Positions 36,098 to 45,279 of a stretch of 64,000 nucleotides of DNA are shown in pieces. The notes under the pieces are model-generated. The model searched no databases. It saw nothing but the letters and a program-made list of their open reading frames with translations, and was not told the DNA's origin. The position numbers and the translations under genes were made by a program. The stretch lies in contig JALHMJ010000005.1 of NCBI GenBank assembly GCA_022844105.1, positions 57,751 through 121,750 on the forward strand, written 5' to 3'. The stretch's first letter is position 1, and each line of letters starts with the position of its first letter. This DNA is from Hyphomicrobium sp. GTDB lineage: Bacteria; Pseudomonadota; Alphaproteobacteria; Rhizobiales; Hyphomicrobiaceae.

Positions 36098-38319
36098 GGG
36101 CCCAGACGGCTGACCCCGGCTCCCCTGAGTCCAACGCCGCGCCTGCGCCGGCGCGCGAAACGCACGTATTCACCGCGCCTGAGATCATGTGCGGCGGCTG
36201 CCTGAAAACGATCGAAACCGCACTCGCCGACACGCCAGGCGTAGACAGCGCCCGTGCCAATCTCTCGGCGCGGCGGGTCACCGTCACGTTCGATCCTGCG
36301 GTCACCTCGCCCGAACTCGTCGTCGTGGCCATCAAACGCGCCGGCTTCTCGGCGGCCCCGCTCATCGACGGCGGCGATGAAATCCATGCCGCCCGCGTCG
36401 GTGAATTGATGCCGCGCGTCGGCGTTGCTGGATTTGCCGCCGCCAACATCATGCTGCTCTCCGTTTCCGTGTGGTCGGGCCATGCCTCCGACATGGACGA
36501 CAGCATGAAGTCGCTCTTTCACTGGATTTCCGCGCTGATCGCTCTGCCGGCCATCGCCTACGCGGCGCAGCCGTTCTTCAAGTCGGCCTATGCCGCCCTT
36601 TCCGCACGCCGCCTCAACATGGACGTGCCGATCTCGCTCGGCATCACCCTCGCCACCGCGATGAGCTTCGTCCAGACGATGCGCGGGACGGACCACGTCT
36701 ATTTCGACGCCGCCGCGATGCTGGTTTTCTTCCTGCTGATCGGCCGTCTGCTCGATGAGCAGATGCGCGCCCGAACGCGCAGCGCGGCGGAAAATCTGAT
36801 GAGCTTGAAAGCGCTGACGGCGACCGTTCTCGATCCGGACGGCGCCGTTCGCCAGATCCCATCGCGCAATCTTATTCCCGGCATGACGATGATCGTCGCG
36901 GCCGGCGAACGAATTGCGGCCGACGGCGTCGTTCAGGACGGCGTGAGCGAGATCGACGAAAGTCTGATCAGCGGCGAAACCTTGCCCAAGCCTGTTTCGC
37001 GCGGCGATCGCGTTCACGCTGGTACGCTCAACACGGCGGCCCCGCTGCGTGTCACGACCACCGCCACCGAAGACAACACGCTGCTGGCTGAACTTTCCCG
37101 GCTGATGCTGGCCGGCGAGCAGACCCGTGGCCGCTACGTCCGTCTTGCCGACCGCGCCGCGCGGCTCTACGCACCCGCAGTGCATCTCCTCGGGCTCAGC
37201 ACGCTGATCGGCTGGCTGGTAACCGGCCACGGCTGGGAAATCGCGCTGACCAACGCCATCGCGGTTCTTATTATAACCTGCCCGTGCGCCCTGGCGCTTG
37301 CAGTGCCGGCCGTACAGGTCGCCGCCATCAGCCGCCTCTTTGGGCAAGGCGTTCTCGTCAAGGCAGCGGACGGCCTCGAACGGCTTTCGGAAGTCGACAC
37401 CATCGTTTTCGACAAGACCGGAACGCTGAGTATGGGCGAACCCACGCTCGCCCTCGACCAGCCGATCGACGCCGACGTACTCGCCCGTGCCGCCGGTCTT
37501 GCCATCGTCAGCCGTCATCCTTACGCGCAAGCCCTGGTCCGCGCCGCCCGCGCGCGCGGCATTCCGTTCGAGTCGCAGCTCGGCGTCCGGGAATTCCCCG
37601 GTTCCGGCCTCGCGTTCGATACGCCCGACGGCGAAGAGCGGCTGGGCTCTGCGCTATTCACAGGCGCAGCCGTCACCGACCCGCGCCACCTCGCCTCCCT
37701 CTGGTATGCCCGCCCCGGCCGTGCGCCGGTCGGGTTCCGCTTCGAAGACCGCCTGCGCAGCGATGCGCCCGAGACCATTGCCGCCCTGCAAGCCGCCGGC
37801 TACCGCATCGAGATCCTGTCCGGAGACCGTGCCGACGCGGTATCGGATGCGGCGCACGCGCTTGGTGTGACAGCGTATCAAGGCGGTGTTCGTCCGGAAG
37901 AAAAGCTCAACCGGCTGACGGCGCTGAAGTCGCAAGGCCGCACCACGCTGATGGTCGGCGACGGGTTGAATGATGCGCCAGCCCTTGCTGCCGGCCATGC
38001 GTCAATGTCCCCGTCCGCCGCCGCCGACATTTCTCAGAACGCGGCCGATGCTGTCTTTCAGGGCGAAAAGTTGGGTGCCGTGCTCGAAGCGCTGAAAGTC
38101 GCGCGCCGCGCCCATCGCATGGCGCTGGAAAATTTTGGCATCGCCATGCTTTACAATATCGCGTTCGTACCGATGGCCGTGATGGGCTATGTTACGCCCC
38201 TGTTGGCCGCAATCGCCATGTCCACATCCTCGATCCTGGTCACGGGCAACGCGCTCCGCCTGCGCACGATGAAGCTGTCGCTCGACCGCGTTACCGCAAG
38301 CAGGAGCAAACAGTCATGA
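36082..38319 (+). CDS. ccoI: Copper-transporting P-type ATPase for cbb3 assembly (CcoI/FixI)
   Basis: 745 aa. Starts inside ccoH. An N-terminal heavy-metal domain has Cys37-x2-Cys40 (EIMCGGC). The P1B-type core has the TGES-like loop (SLISGETLP), the membrane CPC motif (IITCPCALALAVP), the phosphorylation site DKTGTLS and the hinge GDGLNDAPAL. Exports copper into the periplasm for insertion into the CuB site. Distinguished from housekeeping CopA by position between ccoH and ccoS and by its single metal-binding domain. Confidence 0.95.
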   Translation: MEGAVRAQTADPGSPESNAAPAPARETHVFTAPEIMCGGCLKTIETALADTPGVDSARANLSARRVTVTFDPAVTSPELVVVAIKRAGFSAAPLIDGGDEIHAARVGELMPRVGVAGFAAANIMLLSVSVWSGHASDMDDSMKSLFHWISALIALPAIAYAAQPFFKSAYAALSARRLNMDVPISLGITLATAMSFVQTMRGTDHVYFDAAAMLVFFLLIGRLLDEQMRARTRSAAENLMSLKALTATVLDPDGAVRQIPSRNLIPGMTMIVAAGERIAADGVVQDGVSEIDESLISGETLPKPVSRGDRVHAGTLNTAAPLRVTTTATEDNTLLAELSRLMLAGEQTRGRYVRLADRAARLYAPAVHLLGLSTLIGWLVTGHGWEIALTNAIAVLIITCPCALALAVPAVQVAAISRLFGQGVLVKAADGLERLSEVDTIVFDKTGTLSMGEPTLALDQPIDADVLARAAGLAIVSRHPYAQALVRAARARGIPFESQLGVREFPGSGLAFDTPDGEERLGSALFTGAAVTDPRHLASLWYARPGRAPVGFRFEDRLRSDAPETIAALQAAGYRIEILSGDRADAVSDAAHALGVTAYQGGVRPEEKLNRLTALKSQGRTTLMVGDGLNDAPALAAGHASMSPSAAADISQNAADAVFQGEKLGAVLEALKVARRAHRMALENFGIAMLYNIAFVPMAVMGYVTPLLAAIAMSTSSILVTGNALRLRTMKLSLDRVTASRSKQS

Positions 38320-38492
38320 CCGCTCTGGCCTGGCTCATACCCGCCGCACTGTTCCTCGGCCTCCTTGGCTTGGCAGCGTTCCTGTGGGCGCTGAAGAACG
38401 GGCAGTACGACGATCTCGAGGGCGCTGGCTGGCGGGCGCTCGACGACGATCCACCCGGCCCGCAGACAAAACCCAAACCAACAGCCAAGTGA
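38316..38492 (+). CDS. ccoS: cbb3 oxidase maturation protein CcoS
   Basis: 58 aa, read directly from the DNA; the start overlaps the ccoI stop by ATGA. A single membrane helix (LAWLIPAALFLGLLGLAAFLWAL) is followed by the family signature NGQYDDLEGAGWRAL and a Pro/Lys tail. CcoS is required for heme and copper insertion into CcoN. Completes ccoGHIS. Confidence 0.92.
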   Translation: MTALAWLIPAALFLGLLGLAAFLWALKNGQYDDLEGAGWRALDDDPPGPQTKPKPTAK

Positions 38493-38502
38493 CCGCACGG
38501 CG

Positions 38503-39195
38503 ATGGATGGAACCGAGATCACATTCCTGGGCGGCTTGGTTCTGGGACTTGCGAGTACCCTCCACTGCAGCGCCATGTGCGGAGCGATTTCCTGCAGCGC
38601 GCTCTTGTCTCTCGGACCCGCAGCAGGTTGGCGCCGAGTAGGCCACGCCGTCCTATTGAACGTCGGCCGTATCGCCGCATATGCGGTCCTCGGGATCGCC
38701 GCCTCGCTTGTCGGCTCGGCAGTGATCCGGCCGCAGACAACCGTCAACTATCTTCTGCTGCAATACATCGGTGCCGCTGTGCTTATGTTCACAGGCCTAT
38801 CCATGGCCGGCATGATGCCGCGCTTCGCCTTTCTCGATGGCGCTATGACGCGTCTATCGAGCGCAGTGGCGCGCCTCACGCGTCCCTTGCAGGGCACGGC
38901 GGCTGCTCCGCTCGGACTCGGCGTGATTTGGGGCCTGAACCCATGTCCCATGGTCTACGCCGCTCTCTTCACCGCCACGCTCACGGCCTCACCCTGGGGT
39001 GGCCTCTCGGTCATGGCGGGCTTCGGCCTCGGCACGCTGCCGGGCGTGCTCGTGGCGGGTTTGGGGCTTGCGTCACTGCGCGGCATGGAAGCCAGCCGCA
39101 GCATTCAGATCGCTGCCGGAGTCTTTGTTGCGGTCCTTGGCTTCGCCTCACTCTACGTCCCCGCCGCCCACATCGCCGCGTGGTGCCTCAACTGA
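38503..39195 (+). CDS. DsbD-like (TauE/SafE-related) membrane protein of the cbb3 cluster
   Basis: 230 aa, about six membrane helices. The N-terminus has LASTLHCSAMCGAI and a later stretch has GLNPCPMVYAAL; this repeated GxxxxxxHCxxMCG and NPCxxVY pattern is that of the DsbD_2/cytochrome-biogenesis-like family often found after ccoS. The Cys and Met residues in the helices suggest electron transfer or copper handling for oxidase assembly. Ten bases after ccoS, so part of the same transcript. Function inferred from context. Confidence 0.75.
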   Translation: MDGTEITFLGGLVLGLASTLHCSAMCGAISCSALLSLGPAAGWRRVGHAVLLNVGRIAAYAVLGIAASLVGSAVIRPQTTVNYLLLQYIGAAVLMFTGLSMAGMMPRFAFLDGAMTRLSSAVARLTRPLQGTAAAPLGLGVIWGLNPCPMVYAALFTATLTASPWGGLSVMAGFGLGTLPGVLVAGLGLASLRGMEASRSIQIAAGVFVAVLGFASLYVPAAHIAAWCLN

Positions 39196-39268
39196 CCATC
39201 GAGCCCCGCTTGGGCGGGCCCCGATCGAAAAAGTGGAACTTATCGGCGGTCCAACCCATATTGCAGAC

Positions 39269-40756
39269 ATGGACGCTTCGCACCCACTACTGATCCCGTT
39301 TGACAATTCCTATGCCCGCTTGCCGGAACGCTTCTATACGCGCCAGCGCCCGACCCCGGTGGCGGCCCCCGCCCTCGTGCGCTTGAACACTGGGCTCGCC
39401 CGTGAACTCCGCCTCGACCCCGCCGCGCTCGCCTCGCCCGAAGGAGTGGCCGTTCTGGCGGGCAACACGATTGCGGACGGCAGCGATCCCATCGCCATGG
39501 CCTACGCCGGGCACCAGTTCGGAAGTTTCGTTCCCCAACTCGGTGACGGCCGCGCCATACTGATCGGAGAAGTGGTCGGTCGCGACGGCACGCGTCGCGA
39601 CATCCACCTCAAAGGCGCTGGTCCCACACCCTATTCACGCAGAGGCGATGGCCGTGCAGCACTCGGTCCGGTGCTACGCGAATACATCGTCAGCGAAGCC
39701 TTCGCTGCACTCGGCATCCCGACGACGCGCGCACTGGCCGCGGTGACGACCGGCGAGCACGTCTATCGCGAAGAGCCGCTTCCCGGTGCCATTCTTGCCC
39801 GTGTCGCTTCGAGCCACCTCCGTGTCGGCACGTTTCAATTCTTCGCGGCCCGCAAAGACACCGACGCAATCCGCACGCTTGCCGATTACGCCATTGCCCG
39901 TCATTTCCCCGAACTGGTCGAGGGTCCGGAAAAATATCGTGGATTGCTCTCAGCCGTCATCGCCCGACAGGCAAGTCTTATTGCGCGCTGGATGCATGTC
40001 GGCTTCATTCATGGCGTCATGAACACCGACAATACGTCGATTGCAGGTGAGACGATTGATTTCGGACCCTGCGCGTTCATGGACACCTATCATCCCTCGA
40101 CGGTCTACAGTTCCGTCGATTACGCAGGCCGGTACGCCTTCGCCAATCAACCGGCAATTGCAAATTGGAACCTCGTCCGGTTTGCTGAAACGCTCTTGCC
40201 TCTGCTTGGTGATACGCAAAACGAAGCGGTCGCCGCCGCGCAGGAGCGCATCGACGCGTATCCGGTCCTCTTCCAGACCGCGATCGCCGACGGTTATGCG
40301 GCGAAACTCGGGTTGTCACAGCGATCGGCCGACGACATCCCTCTTATCCAGGACGTGCTCACCGTCAAGGCTGGTGGCGGCGCTGACTTCACGCTGACGT
40401 TCCGTACCCTCTCGGATGCCGCAGAAAATCCGGATCATGAAGCAGCCCTTCGCGCCCTCTTCACCGACGCCTCGGCGCTCGATGACTGGCTCGTCAGATG
40501 GCGTTTACGACTTGTCAAAGAAAACCGCACGCCGTCCGAAATCGCAGCCGGCATGCGCGCGGTGAACCCGATCATCATTCCGCGCAACCATTTGGTGGAA
40601 GCCACGATCAAAGCTGCCGCATCGGGTGACTTGGCTCCGTTCCAACGTCTCGTCGATGAATTGGCCCGCCCGTTCGAAGACCGTCCCGGCATCGATGACC
40701 TGAAGCGCCCGCCTCAGCCCGACGAGGTCGTGCACGCCACATTCTGCGGAACGTAA
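39269..40756 (+). CDS. selO: Protein adenylyltransferase SelO (YdiU, UPF0061)
   Basis: 495 aa from the ATG at 39269; the open frame extends back to 38999 only in antisense-like overlap with the previous gene. Pseudokinase-fold AMPylator that transfers AMP to Ser, Thr or Tyr of proteins involved in redox balance. Typical segments: YAGHQFGSFVPQLGDGRAILIGE, LKGAGPTPYSRRGDGRAAL and GVMNTDNTSIAGETIDFGPCAFMD. Bacterial SelO ends without selenocysteine; here it ends HATFCGT. It follows the cbb3 assembly genes after 73 bp and may be co-transcribed. Confidence 0.92.
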   Translation: MDASHPLLIPFDNSYARLPERFYTRQRPTPVAAPALVRLNTGLARELRLDPAALASPEGVAVLAGNTIADGSDPIAMAYAGHQFGSFVPQLGDGRAILIGEVVGRDGTRRDIHLKGAGPTPYSRRGDGRAALGPVLREYIVSEAFAALGIPTTRALAAVTTGEHVYREEPLPGAILARVASSHLRVGTFQFFAARKDTDAIRTLADYAIARHFPELVEGPEKYRGLLSAVIARQASLIARWMHVGFIHGVMNTDNTSIAGETIDFGPCAFMDTYHPSTVYSSVDYAGRYAFANQPAIANWNLVRFAETLLPLLGDTQNEAVAAAQERIDAYPVLFQTAIADGYAAKLGLSQRSADDIPLIQDVLTVKAGGGADFTLTFRTLSDAAENPDHEAALRALFTDASALDDWLVRWRLRLVKENRTPSEIAAGMRAVNPIIIPRNHLVEATIKAAASGDLAPFQRLVDELARPFEDRPGIDDLKRPPQPDEVVHATFCGT

Positions 40757-40759
40757 CGG

Positions 40760-42169
40760 TCAGCCACTCCGCGCGACGGCTCGCCGCCATTTCCGCGGAG
40801 CAATCAGATAGCCGACTTGTCCGCGTCCGCGCCAACGCACGTCTTCCAGATAGTCAAAAACCTCGCGCGGATGCAGCGGCTGCCCGTCGGTGGCAATCCG
40901 CACGCGGTCCTTGTGCTGCAACTCTGTCAGCAACGGCTGTGCGGTTTTCTCCAGCATCACGATGGTCGCGATAGTCCGGCGCGGCATATGCGGCGGAATA
41001 CGCGCGAATAGGCTGGCGACGAGATCCTGCACCCGCCGCGACAATCGTGTCGAAAGCCGCCCGAGCCATGCGATCAGCCGGATCGAAGTGTCTTCGCGAA
41101 AGCGCCAGCCGTGCACTTCCATCCATTCAAACAGCTTGGTCATGATGAGATCCTGGTGCCGGATCTGCGCGGTGTAGCGATAGTCCTGCCACTCCGCCAC
41201 GAGGTCGAGCGACGGCTCGATTTCCAAGTCGCCGGGCGCAAATGACACGTCCGCCGTCACGCCGATGCTGTTGTAAAACGCCGCGTTCGATGCGTTGAAC
41301 CGTGTGGGGAACGCAGGAAGTCTCAGTCGACCTTCGCTTGCGTCTTCAAAGGCAATGCGCACCAGCTTGGAGCAGAACAACCTGTTCGACGGCCCAAGCT
41401 GCATGGAAAAATCATATAGGATCGGCGAGCCCGCATCGAGCGACCGCTTCACGTGATCGTGGATCAGCTTTGCCGCACGCGCCGCCAGTTCCGCATCGCG
41501 ATGTCGAAACAGCATGGCTCGTGCGATGCCGTGGTCGAGCGCCTCCTTGAGTGGTGTGATCACGGCACCATCCTCGATCAGCGCCTCGACCAGAACACTG
41601 CGCCCCGCGTCATCCACGTACACAATGGCCGTGTGGCTGAATTGGCTGTCGACATCCCCGATGCGCGCAATGGCGGCGCTGTTGGTCCGCGTGCCGCGAA
41701 CAAGAACCACATCGCCGGAGCGGAAGGCAATTGGGTGACCCGTGTCGAATGCCGGATGAACGAATGTGTTGAATGAAACTTCGCTGAACGCCCGCTGCGG
41801 CGCGTCAGTCGGTGTCCCGAAGACATGATTCCAATGCGCTTCGCCAGACAAATCCGAGGCGTACCGCAGAACGCGCAGCGTATCGCGCGCCGCATGTTGG
41901 GCCTCTCGCGTCATCAGCCCAAGCGTGTGCCACTCCGCAATCCTGTCGCGAATTCGAGTGCGCAGGATAAACATCTCGGCCATGACGACGGGAGCAAGAT
42001 CCTTCCAGTCCGCGCGTGCATATCGCGTCAGATCGCGCTCAAAGACGTTGTTGTAAATCCGTCCGAGGTTGCGCACGATATCGTCGGCCCGCGCGACCGG
42101 TGCCTCCGCCAGAGACATGAGCTCCGCAAAGTCGCGCACGATCTCGTTGTCGAAAGTGTTTGATAGCAC
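40760..42169 (-). CDS. YiiX/YebB-like NlpC/P60-superfamily cysteine hydrolase
   Basis: About 469 aa from the GTG at 42169 (GGGGGGAA upstream); a TTG at 42232 would add 21 residues. The central region holds the permuted NlpC/P60 pattern of the YiiX group: SGDVVLVRG, then SQFSHTAIVYVDD with the His, and later LFCSKLVRIAFED with the Cys. The flanking N- and C-terminal regions (about 150 residues each) are predicted helical and unassigned. No signal peptide is seen. Converges on selO with four bases between. Substrate unknown. Confidence 0.7.
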   Translation of the reverse strand: MLSNTFDNEIVRDFAELMSLAEAPVARADDIVRNLGRIYNNVFERDLTRYARADWKDLAPVVMAEMFILRTRIRDRIAEWHTLGLMTREAQHAARDTLRVLRYASDLSGEAHWNHVFGTPTDAPQRAFSEVSFNTFVHPAFDTGHPIAFRSGDVVLVRGTRTNSAAIARIGDVDSQFSHTAIVYVDDAGRSVLVEALIEDGAVITPLKEALDHGIARAMLFRHRDAELAARAAKLIHDHVKRSLDAGSPILYDFSMQLGPSNRLFCSKLVRIAFEDASEGRLRLPAFPTRFNASNAAFYNSIGVTADVSFAPGDLEIEPSLDLVAEWQDYRYTAQIRHQDLIMTKLFEWMEVHGWRFREDTSIRLIAWLGRLSTRLSRRVQDLVASLFARIPPHMPRRTIATIVMLEKTAQPLLTELQHKDRVRIATDGQPLHPREVFDYLEDVRWRGRGQVGYLIAPRKWRRAVARSG

Positions 42170-42278
42170 GGCTTCCCCCCGCCCATCGCGGCACTCGCAT
42201 GCAACTACTGGAGCACTCGACACGGGCGCCAACTAAGTGGCCTTGAACGCCTCGGAAGGCAAGCCTGACTTGATCGGA

Positions 42279-43439
42279 TCAGGCTGCACACCAGTCCGCC
42301 AGCCGGTCCATGAATGTCATACATTTGTCGAGTTCGGCGGCCGCAATCCACTCGTTCGCGGTATGGGCCTGCGCGATGTTGCCCGGCCCGCACACGACCG
42401 ACGCGGCGCCTGCGTCCTGGAACAGCCCCGCCTCCGTCGCATAGGACACGGCAAATGTTTCATTCTGCCCCGCCAGTGCCAGCGCGAGTTCCACGGCCTC
42501 AGATCCATCACCCGCGCTGAACGGCGGCACATAGTTTTTCCGCGTGAGAGCAATACCGGCGCCCGGCGCCCGTGCCCTCATGGCCGGCAGGCACTGCGTT
42601 GCAATGAAGCGCTGCAGCCGGGTTTCGATTGCGCCGATGTCAAGCCCGGGCATCGAACGGATCTCGAACCCGAAGCGACAGGACACCGGCACGATGTTCG
42701 ACGCCGTGCCACCTTCGATCGTCGTCACTTGCAAGGTGGGAAAGGGCGGTTCGAAGCGTGTGTCGGGCACGCCCGCGGCAAGCTCGCTCTCGATCCGCGT
42801 CAGTTCACCGATGATGAACCCGGCATACGTGATCGCATTGACGCCGAGGTGCGCCATACTCGAATGCGCCGCCAGCCCTGCAACGTCGATTTGCCACCGC
42901 ACCGGTCCCTTATGGGCATCGACGACCCGCATATCCGTCGGTTCGCCGACAATGACGACGCGAGGCAGCGGCAGTTTCGTGCCCATCTCGGCAATCATCG
43001 GGCGGACCCCGATGCAGCCGATTTCCTCGTCATAGGAAAACGCGATATGCACCGGCTTCTTGAGATTTGCCGCCTTGAAGCGCGGCACCGCTGCCAGCAC
43101 GCAGGCCAGAAAACCTTTCATGTCGCTGGTGCCGCGTCCGAAATAGCGTCCATCGCGTTTGATCAGCGTGAATGGATCGGTGTCCCACGCCTGCCCATCG
43201 ACGGGGACCACATCGGTGTGGCCCGAGAGTGCAATGCCCGGCACGTCGGGAGGTCCGATGGTGGCGAATAGCGATGCCTTCTGTCCATCGGCCGTCGGGA
43301 CCAGAAACGAGGCAACGCCGAGCCCGCGCAGGTAATCTTCCACGTAAAGGATCAGCGCAATATTGGTTTTGTGGCTCGTGGTGTCGAAGCTGATGAGGCG
43401 TTCGAGAATGGCAGCCACGGTGTCGCCGGGCCTGTGCAT
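42279..43439 (-). CDS. argE: Acetylornithine deacetylase (M20 family)
   Basis: 386 aa. Removes acetate from N-acetylornithine in arginine synthesis. Zinc peptidase motifs: His74-x-Asp76 (SGHTDVVPV), Asp106 (GTSDMKGF) and Glu138-139 (YDEEIG), plus GEPT and HTANEW near the end. The mid-chain dimerisation domain carries AHSSMAHLGVNAI. ArgE and succinyl-diaminopimelate desuccinylase are related; overall match is best to ArgE. One base separates it from apaG upstream. Confidence 0.88.
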   Translation of the reverse strand: MHRPGDTVAAILERLISFDTTSHKTNIALILYVEDYLRGLGVASFLVPTADGQKASLFATIGPPDVPGIALSGHTDVVPVDGQAWDTDPFTLIKRDGRYFGRGTSDMKGFLACVLAAVPRFKAANLKKPVHIAFSYDEEIGCIGVRPMIAEMGTKLPLPRVVIVGEPTDMRVVDAHKGPVRWQIDVAGLAAHSSMAHLGVNAITYAGFIIGELTRIESELAAGVPDTRFEPPFPTLQVTTIEGGTASNIVPVSCRFGFEIRSMPGLDIGAIETRLQRFIATQCLPAMRARAPGAGIALTRKNYVPPFSAGDGSEAVELALALAGQNETFAVSYATEAGLFQDAGAASVVCGPGNIAQAHTANEWIAAAELDKCMTFMDRLADWCAA

Positions 43440-43440
43440 A

Positions 43441-43848
43441 TCAGTTCACGCTTTTGAAGGTGAATGGGCTGTCGAGCGAAAACGCCGGCACGGCGACATC
43501 GAACAGCCGCCCGCCGTCGCCCGCCATTTGGTAGCTGCCGACCATGATTCCCGAAGGCGTTTGCAGCGGGCAACCGGACGTATAGGTAAAAGATTGTCCG
43601 GGATGGATCACCGGCGTCTGCCCCACGACACCGGGACCGCGAACCTCTTCCGTCCGCCCGGCGGCATCTGTGATGCGCCAGAAGCGCGTCTTCAGTTGCA
43701 CCGGAACGCTGCCGTCATTCTGGATCTCGATCGTGTAGCTCCAGAAGTAATAACCCTCGTCTGGCGAGGATTGCTCCGACAGATACTCCGGCCGGACCCG
43801 GACCGTCACGTCTTTGGTTTTTGCCTCGTAGAGAAAGTGGCCGCTCAC
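43441..43848 (-). CDS. apaG: ApaG (Co2+/Mg2+ efflux-associated protein)
   Basis: 135 aa, a one-domain fibronectin-III-like fold. The signature GYYFWSYTIEIQNDG and the stretch VVGQTPVIHPGQSFTYTSGCPLQTPSGIMVGSY are characteristic. Role is not well defined; linked to divalent cation homeostasis and diadenosine tetraphosphate metabolism. Lies between metZ and argE on the same strand. Confidence 0.93.
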   Translation of the reverse strand: MSGHFLYEAKTKDVTVRVRPEYLSEQSSPDEGYYFWSYTIEIQNDGSVPVQLKTRFWRITDAAGRTEEVRGPGVVGQTPVIHPGQSFTYTSGCPLQTPSGIMVGSYQMAGDGGRLFDVAVPAFSLDSPFTFKSVN

Positions 43849-43914
43849 AATCGTGTGTCCCTCTGCAGGTTGCAGCGAAGTTTAGGCAGCCTGAAGCAGC
43901 GGTCAACCCGCCGC

Positions 43915-45129
43915 TCAGCCGGCACGGGCTGCCGCCAGTCCGCGCTCGACATCGGCGATCAGGTCGCCCGCGTTCTCAAGCCCGACCGACAGCCGCAGCA
44001 TGCCGTCTCCGATCCCCAGTTCCGCCCGTGCCACCGGACCGATACGCTGGTGCGTCGTTGTCGGCGGGTGGGTGATCAAGCTCTTGGCATCACCCAGATT
44101 GTTGGAGATTTTGATCAACCGCAGGGCGTTTTGGAACCGGAATGCGGCATCCTTGCCCCCGTCCAGCTCAAATGCGATCATCTGTCCGCCGCCCGTCATC
44201 TGCTTGTCCACGATTGCCGCCTGCGGGTGATCCTTGCGCCCGCAATAAACGACGCGCAACACGCCCGGTTTGCCGGCCAGGTGGTCGGCGACCACCGCCG
44301 CATTGGCGCACTGCGCCGCGATCCGGATTGGCATCGTCTCCAGGCTCTTCAGCATGACCCAGGCATTGAAAGGGCTGAGCGACGGTCCCGTCTGGCGAAA
44401 GTAATCCTGCAAATGATCGACAAGGAACTTGTCCGAGCACAGAACCGTTCCGCCCAGGCACCGCCCCTGACCGTCGATATGCTTGGTCGCCGAATAGATG
44501 ACGACGTCCGCGCCATGCTGCAATGGCCGCTGCAGCATCGGCGTTGCAAACACGTTGTCGACCATGACGAGCGCGCCGATCTCCTTCGCGATTTTCGACA
44601 CCGCCGCGATATCGACGAGATCGAGCGTCGGATTTGCCGGCGTCTCGAAGAAGAAAGCCTTTGTGTTGGGCCGCACGGCCTTGCGCCACTCAGCGAGGTC
44701 GCGACCATCAACGAGTGTCGGCGTGATGCCGAAACGCGGGCACAGCGTCTCGATAATATAGCGGCAAGAGCCGAACATGGCGCGCGCCGCAATGATGTGG
44801 TCGCCCGCGCGCAGGTAGGACATGATCGCCGCGTTGACGGCCGCCATTCCCGTCGCCGTCGCCCGGCAGGCCTCCGCGCCCTCGAAAATACGCAGCCGTT
44901 CTTCGAGCATCGAGACAGTCGGGTTGGCAAAGCGCGAATATTGATATCCGGGATCTTCGCCTTTGAAACGCGCTTCGGCCTGCTCGGCCGAGGTATAGAC
45001 GAACCCTTGCGTCAGAAAGATCGCTTCGGACGTTTCGCCGAACTGCGATCTCAGTGTACCGCCGTGTACCAGTTGCGTTTCCGGTGCCCAACCCGCCGCG
45101 ATATCGGCGTCCGTCCTGTCCGCGGTCAT
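43915..45129 (-). CDS. metZ: O-succinylhomoserine sulfhydrylase
   Basis: 404 aa from the ATG at 45129, whose N-terminus (ETQLVHGGTLRS) is normal for the family; an ATG at 45240 would add 37 residues of repeat-coded sequence. PLP-dependent enzyme making homocysteine from O-succinylhomoserine and sulfide. The PLP lysine is Lys216 (SATKHIDGQG). A SAM-II riboswitch lies about 150 nt upstream, as expected for methionine-pathway genes in Hyphomicrobiales. Its ribosome site is AAGGAG, nine bases upstream. Confidence 0.92.
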   Translation of the reverse strand: MTADRTDADIAAGWAPETQLVHGGTLRSQFGETSEAIFLTQGFVYTSAEQAEARFKGEDPGYQYSRFANPTVSMLEERLRIFEGAEACRATATGMAAVNAAIMSYLRAGDHIIAARAMFGSCRYIIETLCPRFGITPTLVDGRDLAEWRKAVRPNTKAFFFETPANPTLDLVDIAAVSKIAKEIGALVMVDNVFATPMLQRPLQHGADVVIYSATKHIDGQGRCLGGTVLCSDKFLVDHLQDYFRQTGPSLSPFNAWVMLKSLETMPIRIAAQCANAAVVADHLAGKPGVLRVVYCGRKDHPQAAIVDKQMTGGGQMIAFELDGGKDAAFRFQNALRLIKISNNLGDAKSLITHPPTTTHQRIGPVARAELGIGDGMLRLSVGLENAGDLIADVERGLAAARAG

Positions 45130-45156
45130 ATCCGTCTGCTCCTTTGCGGACGCCCT

Positions 45157-45220
45157 GCCACGCCGCACAACAAAAAACCCGGTGCGGTGTCGCCACGCCG
45201 CGCAACAAAAAACCCGGTGC
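45157..45220 (-). repeat. Tandem direct repeat in the metZ leader
   Basis: Two 29-bp copies, 45157-45185 and 45192-45220, differ at one base and repeat with a 35-bp period. Each contains, on the minus (transcribed) strand, CACCGGGTTTTTTGTTG followed by a GCGGCGTGGC segment. The six-T runs after CGGG look like the ends of intrinsic terminators. They lie between the SAM-II riboswitch and the metZ start. Confidence 0.8.
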
Positions 45221-45231
45221 CCTGCGGCACT

Positions 45232-45249
45232 CTCCTTCATGCTAAGGAG
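45232..45249 (-). promoter_or_regulatory. Hairpin masking a Shine-Dalgarno-like AAGGAG in the metZ leader
   Basis: On the minus strand CTCCTT (45244-45249) pairs exactly with AAGGAG (45232-45237) around a 6-nt loop. The AAGGAG looks like a ribosome site but is not placed before the chosen metZ start. It may belong to the riboswitch expression platform; that is inference. Confidence 0.4.
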
Positions 45250-45279
45250 CCGTGCGCCGGGAATTCCGGGTCCGCGCGG

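Noticed and set aside
36064..37530. 488-codon open frame on the minus strand across ccoI
   Set aside because: Antisense to ccoI (P-type ATPase motifs present); caused by high GC and lack of stops.
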